A stretch of DNA of 56,337 nt from Ruminococcaceae bacterium UBA2719. GTDB taxonomy: Bacteria; Bacillota; Clostridia; Oscillospirales; Acutalibacteraceae. A program made the position numbers and the translations under genes. The notes beneath the pieces are model-generated. The model searched no databases, was not told the origin of the DNA, and saw only the letters and a list, made by a program, of their open reading frames with translations. This document shows, piece after piece, positions 31,981-40,338 of the stretch (positions are counted from its first letter, which is position 1; each line of letters begins with the position of its first letter). Location: NCBI GenBank assembly GCA_002353935.1, contig DEKP01000045.1:8697-65033 (forward strand). Reading direction: 5' to 3'.

Positions 31981-34602
31981 TTAAATATCTTTGTGTTCGC
32001 CGTAGTAAGCGTTTAGGTACATCTGTTTTATTTCGCTTATGAGCGGATAGCGAGGATTGGCGCCGGTGCACTGATCATCAAATGCGTTTTCGCTCATTTC
32101 GTCTAAAGTGCTGAGGAAAGCTTCTTCGTTTGGAACATAGTCTTTTATAGTTGGTTTGATACCGATTTTTTCTTTTAGTTCGTTGATTTTATTTATTAGT
32201 TTTTCAAGCTTTTCTTCATCTGTTCTGCCGTCCAGGTGTAAATGCTCTGCAACCTCTGCGTAGCGGCGCAGTGTGTGCGGATGATCATATTGAGGGAAGG
32301 TTCCCATTTTTGTCGGAGCTTCTTTTGAATTAAAACGCAAGACCTCATTCATCATCAACGCATTTGCAACACCGTGAGGAATATGATGATATGCGCCGAG
32401 CTTATGTGCCATAGAGTGCATGATGCCTAAAAACGCATTTGCAAACGCCATACCGGCTAAAGTTGCGGCGTGCGCCATCTTTTCTCTGGCTTCTTTGTCA
32501 ATATTTTCGGTTCCTGCCGATTCATACGCTCTGGGCAAATAGTTGAAAACTATATCAAGAGATTTTAGCGCTAAAGCGTCGGTGAATTCTGTTGCCATAA
32601 TGGAAACATAGGCTTCCAGAGCATGGCTGACAGCATCGATACCCGAAGCGCTTGTAAGTCCTTTTGGTGCATTTAGCATTAAATCTGCGTCAACGATAGC
32701 CATGTTTGGCATAAGCTCATAGTCAGCAAGCGGATATTTAACCCCTGTGTTTTCATCGGTGATAACTGCGAACGGAGTTACCTCGCTGCCGGTACCGGCT
32801 GATGTGGGGATAGCGATAAAGTAAGCTTTTTCTCCCATCTTCGGGAAGGTATACGCGCGTTTTCTGATGTCCATAAAGCGCATAGCCATATCTTCGAAGT
32901 CAACATCCGGATGCTCATACATAACCCACATGATTTTTGCAGCGTCCATAGCAGAACCGCCGCCAACCGCTATGATAACATCAGGGTTAAAAGAGGTCAT
33001 CATTTTTGCGCCGATTTTAGCGCAGCCCAAAGTTGGATCAGGAGCAACATCGGAGAAGGTGGTGTGCATGATGCCCATCTCGTCAAGCTTTTGTTCAATG
33101 GACTTAGTATAGCCGTTTTGATAAAGGAAGGAGTCGGTTACGATAAAGGCCTTCTTTTTATTCATGACGGTATGAAGTTCGTCGAGAGCAGTGACAAGAC
33201 AGCCTTCTTTAATGTATACTTTTTCTGGTGATCTGAACCACAGCATATTATTTCTCCTTTTAGCAACAGTTTTGATATTTAACAGGTGCTTTACGCCGAC
33301 ATTCTCATGAATTGAGTTTCCGCCCCATGAACCGCAGCCCAAGGTCAGCGACGGAGCAAGCATGAAATTATAAAGATCGCCGATACCGCCTTGTGATGAC
33401 GGGGTGTTTACAAGTATACGGCAGGTTTTCATGCGTTCTTGGAACTGGGCGAGCTTTTCTTTCTCTGTAAGTTCATTTAGATAAATCGATGAAGTGTGTC
33501 CGTATCCGCCGTCTGCTATCAGATGCTCAGCCTTTTCAAAGGCGTCTGTTATGTCTTTTGCCTTATACATAGCAAGCACCGGGGAGAGTTTTTCGTGAGC
33601 AAACTCTTCCGACAACTCTACTGATTCAACCTCGCCAATGAGAATTTTTGTGCTTTCAGGAACTTTTACGCCTGAAAGCTTTGCGATATTATATGCGCTT
33701 TGTCCAACGATTTTAGCATTTAAGGAGCCGTTTATAAGTATGGTTTTTCTGACTTTTTTGAGCTCGGCTTCGTTTAAGAAATAGCAGTTTCTGTAAGAGA
33801 ATTCTTTCTTTACCTTTTCATAAATTTTATTGAGCACGATGACGGACTGTTCAGACGCACAGATCATACCGTTGTCAAAGGTTTTTGAATGAATAATAGA
33901 GTTGACTGCAAGAATAATGTCGGCTGTGTCATCGATGATTGCCGGCGTGTTGCCCGCACCAACGCCCAAAGCAGGCTTTCCGCTGGAGTAAGCTGCTTTT
34001 ACCATTCCTGGACCGCCGGTGGCGAGTATTATATCTGCCTCTTTCATCAAAAGGTTTGTCATATCAAGAGAAGGAACATCTATCCACGCTATGATATCCT
34101 CGGGAGCTCCGGCTTTGACCGCGGCTTCAAGTACAATTTTAGCAGCCGCTATGGTAGAAGCTTTTGCTCTGGGGTGAGGGGAGATGATGATCCCGTTGCG
34201 TGTTTTCAGTGAAATAAGCGTTTTAAAAATAGCGGTAGAAGTAGGGTTGGTGGTAGGGATGACCGCCGCAATAACGCCGATGGGTTCAGCAACCTTCACC
34301 ATTCCAGCGGCTTCGTCCTCTTCTAAAACTCCGCAGGTTTTTGTATTTTTATAGGCGTTGTAGATATACTCGGAAGCATAGTTGTTTTTGATAACTTTAT
34401 CTTCCACTACACCCATGCCGGTTTCTTCAACCGCTTGTTTTGCAAGAGGGAGTCTTGCTTTGTTAGCAGCGATAGCAGCCGCTTTAAAAATCTCGTCAAC
34501 CTGTTCTTGTGTAAAGGTCGAGAATTTTTCCTGTGCTTTTCTGACTTCTAAAATGCGCTTTTCCAACGCGCTTACACTATCAACTATTGGATAATCTTTC
34601 AT
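31981..34602 (-). CDS. adhE: Bifunctional acetaldehyde-CoA/alcohol dehydrogenase
   Basis: 873 residues from ATG 34602 (AAAGGAGG upstream; longer frame rejected). The N-terminal ALDH domain has VIPTTNPTSTAIFKTLISLK and the catalytic-Cys segment FDNGMICASEQSVIV (about residue 245). The C-terminal Fe-ADH domain has AVGGGSAMDAAKIMWVMYEH, AIPTSAGTGSEVTPFAVI, GIMHSMAHKLGAYHHIPHGV (iron ligands) and CTGANPRYPLI. It reduces acetyl-CoA to ethanol, regenerating NAD+ in fermentation; such enzymes form spirosomes. A Rex-type operator lies 95 bases upstream. Confidence 0.98.
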   Translation of the reverse strand: MKDYPIVDSVSALEKRILEVRKAQEKFSTFTQEQVDEIFKAAAIAANKARLPLAKQAVEETGMGVVEDKVIKNNYASEYIYNAYKNTKTCGVLEEDEAAGMVKVAEPIGVIAAVIPTTNPTSTAIFKTLISLKTRNGIIISPHPRAKASTIAAAKIVLEAAVKAGAPEDIIAWIDVPSLDMTNLLMKEADIILATGGPGMVKAAYSSGKPALGVGAGNTPAIIDDTADIILAVNSIIHSKTFDNGMICASEQSVIVLNKIYEKVKKEFSYRNCYFLNEAELKKVRKTILINGSLNAKIVGQSAYNIAKLSGVKVPESTKILIGEVESVELSEEFAHEKLSPVLAMYKAKDITDAFEKAEHLIADGGYGHTSSIYLNELTEKEKLAQFQERMKTCRILVNTPSSQGGIGDLYNFMLAPSLTLGCGSWGGNSIHENVGVKHLLNIKTVAKRRNNMLWFRSPEKVYIKEGCLVTALDELHTVMNKKKAFIVTDSFLYQNGYTKSIEQKLDEMGIMHTTFSDVAPDPTLGCAKIGAKMMTSFNPDVIIAVGGGSAMDAAKIMWVMYEHPDVDFEDMAMRFMDIRKRAYTFPKMGEKAYFIAIPTSAGTGSEVTPFAVITDENTGVKYPLADYELMPNMAIVDADLMLNAPKGLTSASGIDAVSHALEAYVSIMATEFTDALALKSLDIVFNYLPRAYESAGTENIDKEAREKMAHAATLAGMAFANAFLGIMHSMAHKLGAYHHIPHGVANALMMNEVLRFNSKEAPTKMGTFPQYDHPHTLRRYAEVAEHLHLDGRTDEEKLEKLINKINELKEKIGIKPTIKDYVPNEEAFLSTLDEMSENAFDDQCTGANPRYPLISEIKQMYLNAYYGEHKDI

Positions 34603-34696
34603 TAAATTACCTCCTTTTACGTTATTAGTATACCACACGGGTCTGTGGTATTCAATTATCAAATATAACAAAGAAAAATTATTTGGTGCTTATATA

Positions 34697-34714
34697 TTGT
34701 TATTTTTTTAACAA
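34697..34714 (-). promoter_or_regulatory. Rex-type operator upstream of adhE
   Basis: TTGTTATTTTTTTAACAA fits the Rex consensus TTGTTAA-N4-TTAACAA with one mismatch. Rex represses adhE when NADH is low in clostridia. A separate inverted repeat (ATACCACA/TGTGGTAT, 34630-34651) lies between it and the gene. Confidence 0.7.
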
Positions 34715-34773
34715 TACAACTAAAAATAAGTCTTAAAAGAAAAAAACCAATGGAAAAATCTATGAAATATAAA

Positions 34774-34799
34774 GGGGATAGGCTATAAAAGCCTACCCC
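34774..34799 (-). terminator. Terminator after the zinc-ribbon membrane gene
   Basis: GGGGATAGGC / GCCTACCCC with a 7-base loop; on the minus strand a T-rich run follows. Confidence 0.7.
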
Positions 34800-34846
34800 A
34801 AATAGAATTAATCAATAGATTACAAACTGTGTAACGTGTTTTGTTT

Positions 34847-35485
34847 TTATTGTTGATGAGGCGGTTGTTGAACAGATTGCTGCTGATATGCTTGTTGCTG
34901 TTGATATTCATTCCATCGATTGTGAATAGTAAAAGTAGTAATAACTCCGAAAATACCTGCGGCTAAAAGAAGTAAACCGCCGGGCATTTTATAAGCAATT
35001 AACATAAATGTTGTATTAATTGAAGCATAAACGAGCAATATAATCGCGCAAACTCTGCTTTGTTTTAAATGAATGCCAAGGCCTAAGATGATAGTTATAG
35101 CGACATCAATCAACGAAAACCAATTTTTCTGCACTAAACACATCGTTAGTAATGTTATTGCAGCACAGCAATAGCAAAAAACAGCTGCAGCTCGGCATGA
35201 TTTATAAAGCTTTCTATTTTCTTCAAGCTTTAGAAAGTCTTTTCTGGTAGATACTGTTTTAGCAGAAGTTGTGTATGCTGCCTGAGGCGGTTGAGCCGGC
35301 TGAGTATTTTGAACCAGCTGACTGAAAGTCTGAGCTTCGTTTGTGATGTTCTCGTTTGATGTACTGTTATCTGAGCCGGTGTTGTTTAGTGTTTCGTTGT
35401 TTGTTTGAGATAAAGCAGCCCCGCATACGCTGCAGAAACGTTCGTTATCATTAGCAGCACGACCGCATTGTGGACATTGTTTCAT
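34847..35485 (-). CDS. Zinc-ribbon membrane protein
   Basis: 212 residues. An N-terminal zinc ribbon MKQCPQCGRAANDNERFCSV, CGAAL is followed by a Ser/Thr/Asn/Gln-rich linker (about residues 26-70). Then a Lys/Arg-rich turn and about four hydrophobic helices (AAVFCYCCAAITLLTMCLV; LIDVAITIILGLGIHL; VCAIILLVYASINTTFMLIA; LLLLAAGIFGVITTF). It ends in a Gln-rich tail (QQQQAYQQQSVQQPPHQQ). The first Cys pair uses the common CPxCG zinc-ribbon pattern. Function unknown; it lies between rubrerythrin and adhE. AAGGAGA precedes ATG 35485. Confidence 0.82.
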   Translation of the reverse strand: MKQCPQCGRAANDNERFCSVCGAALSQTNNETLNNTGSDNSTSNENITNEAQTFSQLVQNTQPAQPPQAAYTTSAKTVSTRKDFLKLEENRKLYKSCRAAAVFCYCCAAITLLTMCLVQKNWFSLIDVAITIILGLGIHLKQSRVCAIILLVYASINTTFMLIAYKMPGGLLLLAAGIFGVITTFTIHNRWNEYQQQQAYQQQSVQQPPHQQ

Positions 35486-35521
35486 ATTGTTTACATTCTC
35501 CTTTGATAAAATAAACTTTTA

Positions 35522-36061
35522 TCAGAAATATCTCTTCAAAAGGCCGGCAAATCCTGCGCCGTGTCTGGCTTCGTCTTTAGCCATCTCGTGAACTGTGTCG
35601 TGAATAGCGTCGAGGTTAGCAGCTTTTGCGCGTTTAGCGAGGTCAAGTTTGCCTGCGCAAGCGCCTGTTTCGGCTTCAACTCTCATTTCAAGATTTTTCT
35701 TTGTAGAGTCTGTGAGCACCTCGCCCAAAAGCTCTGCGAATTTTGCAGCGTGCTCTGCCTCTTCAAAGGCATACTTTGTAAATGCTGCGGAAACCTCGGG
35801 ATAACCCTCTCTGTCGGCAACTCTCGCCATAGCAAGATACATGCCTACCTCGCTGCATTCACCCTCGAAATTTGATTTGAGATCAGCGATTATGTCTTCG
35901 CTGACGCCCTTTGCGATACCTACCTCGTGTTCGCACGCAAAGCCCGCATTCTCGTCCATTTTATTGAACTTTTCAGCGGGAGCCTTACATATTGGACAAA
36001 CTTCAGGAGGAGTATCTCCCTCGTGAACATATCCGCATATCGGACAAACCCATTTTGCCAT
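35522..36061 (-). CDS. Reverse rubrerythrin
   Basis: 179 residues. The rubredoxin-like domain is N-terminal (MAKWVCPICGYVHEGDTPPE, VCPICKAP: two CxxC pairs). The diiron four-helix domain follows (EGECSEVGMYLAMARVADRE, EEAEHAAKFAELLGE, DEARHGAGFAGLLKRYF with ExxH motifs). This domain order is reversed relative to classical rubrerythrin and typifies clostridial 'reverse rubrerythrins', which reduce H2O2/O2 using NADH via rubredoxin reductase. CGGAGG precedes ATG 36061. The 190-base upstream region is AT-rich; no confident PerR site was seen. Confidence 0.93.
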   Translation of the reverse strand: MAKWVCPICGYVHEGDTPPEVCPICKAPAEKFNKMDENAGFACEHEVGIAKGVSEDIIADLKSNFEGECSEVGMYLAMARVADREGYPEVSAAFTKYAFEEAEHAAKFAELLGEVLTDSTKKNLEMRVEAETGACAGKLDLAKRAKAANLDAIHDTVHEMAKDEARHGAGFAGLLKRYF

Positions 36062-36252
36062 AATAAAAAACCTCCGTTTTATAATTTCCTAAAATATGTT
36101 TTAGCGATTTCTTCAGTAATTTTGCTAAAATCTTAGGGTCAAAAAAATTATAACATAAAAAACATTATTCGTAAATACATTAATACTGTTTTAATGAATA
36201 TTTTTCATTCAAAATGAGTATATTTTACCAAAATTTAAATGGAGTGATTTTT

Positions 36253-36795
36253 ATGCCAAAGGTATTTTTAAGTCCGTCTTTGCAGGAATTTAATTCTTAT
36301 GTAAACGGCGGAAACGAAGAGTATTTTATGAATCTTGTAGCAGATGCAATGGAGCCGTACCTTACAGCGTCGGGGATAGAATTTGAGCGCAATACGCCTT
36401 CTCAAACCCTGTCGCAAGCTATAGCTCAGTCAAACCGTTCGGGGGCGGATTTACATTTTGCGATACACTCAAACGCTGCGGGTGCTGCAAACGCCGGAAC
36501 TGTAAGAGGTACAGATTTTTATTATTATCCGACATCGACAAACGGCAATCGTGCCGCTGATATTTTTGTCGAAAATTACAAGGAGATTTATCCTCTTCCT
36601 GATAGGGTAAAAAAAGTCCCCACCACTTCTCTTGCTGAAATCAGAAACACCTCAGCTCCTGCAATTTTGGTAGAAACTGCGTATCATGACAATGTTCAGG
36701 ACGCTGATTTTATAAAAGATAACATTGATAATATTGCGAGAAATCTTTCACGAAGTATTGCCCAGTATTTTGATGTGCCGTTTAGAGAACCATAA
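36253..36795 (+). CDS. N-acetylmuramoyl-L-alanine amidase, Amidase_3 type
   Basis: 180 residues from ATG 36253 (GGAGTG upstream). Zinc amidase features: MPKVFLSPSLQEFNSYVNGG at the start with the unusual Ser-Pro in place of the typical D.GHGG, NEEYFMNLVADAMEPYL (Glu ligand), LHFAIHSNAAGAANAGTVRG (zinc His) and ILVETAYHDNVQDADFI (catalytic Glu). There is no signal peptide and no cell-wall-binding domain, so it may act inside the mother cell or be released by lysis (inference). Similar small amidases occur in clostridial genomes near phage-like or sporulation genes; no phage genes are visible here. Confidence 0.85.
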   Translation: MPKVFLSPSLQEFNSYVNGGNEEYFMNLVADAMEPYLTASGIEFERNTPSQTLSQAIAQSNRSGADLHFAIHSNAAGAANAGTVRGTDFYYYPTSTNGNRAADIFVENYKEIYPLPDRVKKVPTTSLAEIRNTSAPAILVETAYHDNVQDADFIKDNIDNIARNLSRSIAQYFDVPFREP

Positions 36796-36845
36796 GGCGG
36801 TTTTTGAAGCAAAAGTTGTAGAGTGCGGTTTTTAGGTGAGTTTTT

Positions 36846-36878
36846 GAGAATCTTGATTTGAGAATCTTGATTTGAGAA
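36846..36878. repeat. Short tandem repeat
   Basis: Two full copies of the 14-base unit GAGAATCTTGATTT plus a partial third, between the amidase and the LUD gene. Confidence 0.75.
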
Positions 36879-36885
36879 AGTTTGC

Positions 36886-36914
36886 TTGCAAAGCGTAACA
36901 ATATAAAGTATAAT
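36886..36914 (+). promoter_or_regulatory. Promoter of the LUD-domain gene
   Basis: TTGCAA, a 17-base spacer and TATAAT (36909-36914), 77 bases before the ATG. Confidence 0.65.
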
Positions 36915-36990
36915 ATTATATAAAGTTAAGATAATAACTACGATTTAGCGCTATAGTCTTACCTCAACAAATAAAAAGGAAGGCGATTGT

Positions 36991-37653
36991 ATGATGAAAG
37001 AAAAGGATATAAAGATCATAAACTCTACAATAGAGAACCTAAAGAAAAATAATATGGCGGCTTATTATGCTCAGACAAAAGAAGACGCCTTAGAGCTTGT
37101 GAAGAAACTTATAAACAAGGGAGATACAGTTACTCACGGAGGCAGCGTTACCCTTAAAGAATGCGGCGTTATAGATTTAATAAACTCGGGAGACTATAAT
37201 TATCTTGACCGCACAAAATGCAAGTCTAGAGAAGAGATAGAGGATTTGTACAGAAAAACCTATAGCGCAGATGTATTTTTTTCGAGCAGCAACGCTGTAA
37301 CTCAATCTGGAGAATTGTATAATGTAGACGGTAACTCCAACCGCGTCAGCGCTATACTGTACGGTCCAAAATCTGTTATTATGCTGTGCGGATACAATAA
37401 AATTGTTAAAGATATTGACGAGGCAGTTTATAGGGTAAAAAAGATTGCTGCGCCGAAAAACACAAAGCGTCTTGAATGTGATACATATTGCTTTTATAAC
37501 AAAGAGTGTTTGTCACTTGGCAAAGACGCGTCTTATGTGTGCGACGGCTGCAGAAGTGAAGCGCGAATATGCTGCAACTACGTGATTTCTGCAAAACAGC
37601 GCCAAAAAGATCGTATAAAGGTCATTATTATAGGCGAGCAGCTTGGATATTAA
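36991..37653 (+). CDS. LUD-domain protein (LutC/YkgG family)
   Basis: 220 residues, start ATG 36991 after AAGGAAGGCG. LUD features: MAAYYAQTKEDALELVKKLI, GDTVTHGGSVTLKECGVIDL, ADVFFSSSNAVTQSGELYNV, DGNSNRVSAILYGP and VIMLCGYNKIV. A Cys-containing C-terminal segment (CDTYCFYNKECLSLG, CDGC, ICCNYVISAKQRQKDRIKVI) is typical of the clostridial stand-alone LUD proteins. Family members assist lactate oxidation with LutA and LutB, which are absent here, so the substrate is unknown. Confidence 0.88.
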   Translation: MMKEKDIKIINSTIENLKKNNMAAYYAQTKEDALELVKKLINKGDTVTHGGSVTLKECGVIDLINSGDYNYLDRTKCKSREEIEDLYRKTYSADVFFSSSNAVTQSGELYNVDGNSNRVSAILYGPKSVIMLCGYNKIVKDIDEAVYRVKKIAAPKNTKRLECDTYCFYNKECLSLGKDASYVCDGCRSEARICCNYVISAKQRQKDRIKVIIIGEQLGY

Positions 37654-37658
37654 AACTA

Positions 37659-37689
37659 AAGGCTAACTGTAAATTATACAGTTAGCCTT
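37659..37689 (+). terminator. Hairpin terminator after the LUD gene
   Basis: A 13-bp stem AAGGCTAACTGTA / TACAGTTAGCCTT with a 5-base loop. The T tract is weak (ATGTTG). Confidence 0.7.
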
Positions 37690-37872
37690 ATGTTGCATTT
37701 GCCGAAAGATTCGGTTTGCAATCAGCACGCTGACTACAGCTTTGTGTTTTACGTACTGAGTTTTAACATCCTAATTTTATTAAACTGAATTTAGTAAACT
37801 TAGTTTGACAAATCTTGCTTGACGATCTAAGCTTAGCATGCTAATAAAGTTTTAATTATTCAAATAGTTTAA

Positions 37873-37998
37873 TTAGTCACACTGTTTGTTGTTTTTGTTT
37901 TCATTAGAGTTTTTGTTCTGATTAGAACCGTTTTTATTTTGATTTTGATTGTTGTTATTGTTCTGGCTGTTGTTTTGATTGCTGTTTTTGCGATCCAT
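37873..37998 (-). CDS. Asn/Gln-rich micro-protein
   Basis: 41 residues, ATG 37998 to TAA 37873-37875, with GGGAGG at correct spacing upstream on the minus strand. The sequence starts MDRKNSNQNNSQNNNNNQNQ and ends KNNKQCD. 19 Asn and 6 Gln make about 61% of it, with Lys, Ser and a single Cys near the C terminus. There are no hydrophobic residues after Met1, so it must be soluble and disordered. The strong RBS and clean start argue that it is expressed. Similar short Asn/Gln-rich proteins occur in clostridia; the role is unknown (spore-associated has been a guess). Confidence 0.65.
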   Translation of the reverse strand: MDRKNSNQNNSQNNNNNQNQNKNGSNQNKNSNENKNNKQCD

Positions 37999-38052
37999 TG
38001 TTACACCTCCCTTTTGTAGCTAGTATCTTCAAAAATATGGAGATTATACCAA

Positions 38053-39393
38053 ATGAATGAATTTTTTAATAAAATGAAAGAAATTCTTGGTGACCGCTTT
38101 TATGAATATAAGGCTTTGCTTAATGAAAAGCCTTATCGGGCGCTAAGAGTAAATACACTTAAAATATCAACTAAAAATTTAAAACAGCTTATGCCCGATA
38201 TATTGCGCGATAAAACGCCGTTTTGCGACGAGGGATATTATATAGACAGCTCCATAGAGCATATCGGAAATCACCCTCTGCATCATGCCGGAGCGTTTTA
38301 TGTTCAAGAGCCGTCTGCTATGTCGGCTGTAGAAGCGCTTGATATAAAAAAGGGGGACAAGGTGCTCGATTTGTGTGCGGCTCCCGGATCAAAAAGCACA
38401 CAGATCGCCGCAAAGCTTGACTCAACGGGACTTTTGTGGGCAAACGAGTATATATCTTCCAGAGCAAATATTTTACTGTCAAATATCGAGCGTATGGGGA
38501 TAAAAAACGCCGTTGTATCTAATATGGATACAAAACCGCTGTGTGAAAAGCTAGGTGGCTTTTTTGATAAAATACTGGTTGACGCTCCGTGTTCAGGAGA
38601 GGGAATGTTTCGAAAAGACAGAAACGCTATCAACGAATGGAACGAAAACGCTCCGTTTATTTGCGCGAAACGTCAGAGAGAAATTTTAGAAAACGCCAAA
38701 GCAGCGCTAAAGCCGGGCGGCATTTTAGTTTATTCCACCTGCACCTTTTCCAAAGAAGAAAATGAAGGCGTGATCGAAAGCTTTTTAGCGGACAATCCCC
38801 AATTTGAGCTTATTGATACAGGCTTCGATTTCGGCACAAATACGCTTAAGTTTGCTAAACGCATCTATCCCTTTGATAAAGGTGAGGGCCATTTTGTTGC
38901 CAAGCTGAAAAGAAGAGAGGATAACTTTTCTTCGACAGGATATATAAAGCCATACCTGATACCACAGATGTCAAACAATACCAAAGAGTTTATTAAAGAC
39001 TTTATAAGCAATAATTTTAAGAATATTAACTGCAATAATATGATAGAGCAAAATTCAAGAATTTATATATTGCCGGAAAATTCGCTTTTGCCCGACTTTT
39101 CTAAGCTGAAAATACTCAGGGCAGGCGTTAAATTCGGTGAGATAAAAAAGGGCAGAATTGAGCCTTGTCATCATTTTGCAACATCAATGAAAACTAACAA
39201 TTTTTTAAGAGCTGTTGACCTGCGTCTGGATGATCAAGAGCTTATGCGCTTTTTGAGAGGCGAAGAAATAGAGTGTGATAAAATTCTGAAGGGTTATACG
39301 GTGGTATCAGTAGAGGGGCTGACGCTCTCTTTGGCAAAGGCATCCAACGGAAAGCTCAAAAACAAATATCCGAAAGGACTACGTAATTTTTAA
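38053..39393 (+). CDS. RsmF/RsmB-type rRNA cytosine-C5 methyltransferase
   Basis: 446 residues of the NOL1/NOP2/Sun family. The N-terminal part is short (RALRVNTLKIS). The SAM domain shows VLDLCAAPGSKSTQIAAKL (motif I), KILVDAPCSGEGMFRKD (motif IV with Cys) and YSTCTFSKEENEGVIESFL (catalytic Cys). The C-terminal extension (ILRAGVKFGEIKKGRIEPCH, HFATSMKT) is the RsmF/YebU-like RNA-binding end, so RsmF is more likely than RsmB. The exact rRNA target is not deducible. rsmA starts within its stop codon (TAATG). Confidence 0.9.
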   Translation: MNEFFNKMKEILGDRFYEYKALLNEKPYRALRVNTLKISTKNLKQLMPDILRDKTPFCDEGYYIDSSIEHIGNHPLHHAGAFYVQEPSAMSAVEALDIKKGDKVLDLCAAPGSKSTQIAAKLDSTGLLWANEYISSRANILLSNIERMGIKNAVVSNMDTKPLCEKLGGFFDKILVDAPCSGEGMFRKDRNAINEWNENAPFICAKRQREILENAKAALKPGGILVYSTCTFSKEENEGVIESFLADNPQFELIDTGFDFGTNTLKFAKRIYPFDKGEGHFVAKLKRREDNFSSTGYIKPYLIPQMSNNTKEFIKDFISNNFKNINCNNMIEQNSRIYILPENSLLPDFSKLKILRAGVKFGEIKKGRIEPCHHFATSMKTNNFLRAVDLRLDDQELMRFLRGEEIECDKILKGYTVVSVEGLTLSLAKASNGKLKNKYPKGLRNF

Positions 39394-40253
39394 TGGATAA
39401 TTTAACTAATATCGGTACAATTAAAGATATACTTTCGCGCCACGGCTTTACGTTTTCAAAGTCTCTGGGACAGAATTTTTTGATCAATCCTTCTGTATGT
39501 CCAAAAATGGCTCAAAACGCTAATATAGATGATAACACGGGTGTAATTGAGATAGGACCGGGAATAGGAGTTTTGACAAATGAACTGTTAAAAGTATCAA
39601 AAAAAGTCGTCGCCATAGAACTTGACAAACGCCTGATGCCTGTGCTTGATGAAACGTTGGGTGAATATGATAATCTTAAGATCATAAACGCTGACGTGTT
39701 GAAAATTGATTTAAAAAATCTGATAAAAGAAGAGTTTGAAGGTATGAATGTAGTTGTATGTGCAAATTTGCCTTACTATATTACCTCTCCTGTGATAATG
39801 AGGCTTTTGGAAGAAAAGCTCAGTATAGCTTCAATAACCGTTATGGTGCAAAAGGAGGCTGCGCTCAGGCTGTGTGCCGACTTGGGAACAAGAGACAGCT
39901 CTGCTGTGACAGTAGCGGTTAATTATTACAGCAATCCGATATTTTTATTTAATGTTTCTTCGGGCTCTTTTATGCCGGCGCCTAAGGTGGATTCTGCTGT
40001 AATAAGGCTGGATGTTTTTGACAGAAAACAAAAACCTAAAGATGAAAAAATGTTTTTTAAGGTTGTAAAGGGTGCATTTATCCAGCGCAGAAAAACGCTT
40101 TCAAATTCACTCTCTTCTTATTTTAAGATGGATAAATCCGCAGTAAATGATATACTGGATAAAGCGAGCCTTGATAAAACCGTTCGTGCAGAAAGCTTAA
40201 GTATCGAAGATTTTATCCGTATTTCAGATTTAATGTGTAGTATTGATTTATAA
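39393..40253 (+). CDS. rsmA: 16S rRNA dimethyladenosine transferase
   Basis: 286 residues. KsgA/Dim1 features: LGQNFLINPSVC, VIEIGPGIGVLTNELLKVSK (SAM motif I), IINADVLKIDL, VVCANLPYYITSPVIMRLLE (catalytic NLPY) and FMPAPKVDSAVIRLDV. It dimethylates two adenines in the 16S 3' hairpin during 30S assembly. It overlaps the upstream methyltransferase by one base, forming a two-gene rRNA-modification unit closed by a bidirectional terminator. Confidence 0.97.
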   Translation: MDNLTNIGTIKDILSRHGFTFSKSLGQNFLINPSVCPKMAQNANIDDNTGVIEIGPGIGVLTNELLKVSKKVVAIELDKRLMPVLDETLGEYDNLKIINADVLKIDLKNLIKEEFEGMNVVVCANLPYYITSPVIMRLLEEKLSIASITVMVQKEAALRLCADLGTRDSSAVTVAVNYYSNPIFLFNVSSGSFMPAPKVDSAVIRLDVFDRKQKPKDEKMFFKVVKGAFIQRRKTLSNSLSSYFKMDKSAVNDILDKASLDKTVRAESLSIEDFIRISDLMCSIDL

Positions 40254-40280
40254 TTTAGAAAATTGACAGAATAAAAAATT

Positions 40281-40314
40281 ACAGCCTCGGCGCTTAGAAA
40301 TACGCTGAGGCTGT
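40281..40314. terminator. Bidirectional terminator between rsmA and argS
   Basis: ACAGCCTCGGCG / CGCTGAGGCTGT (one wobble) with a 10-base loop; T runs follow on both strands. Confidence 0.85.
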
Positions 40315-40338
40315 TTTGTATATTATAGCTGTTTTAAA

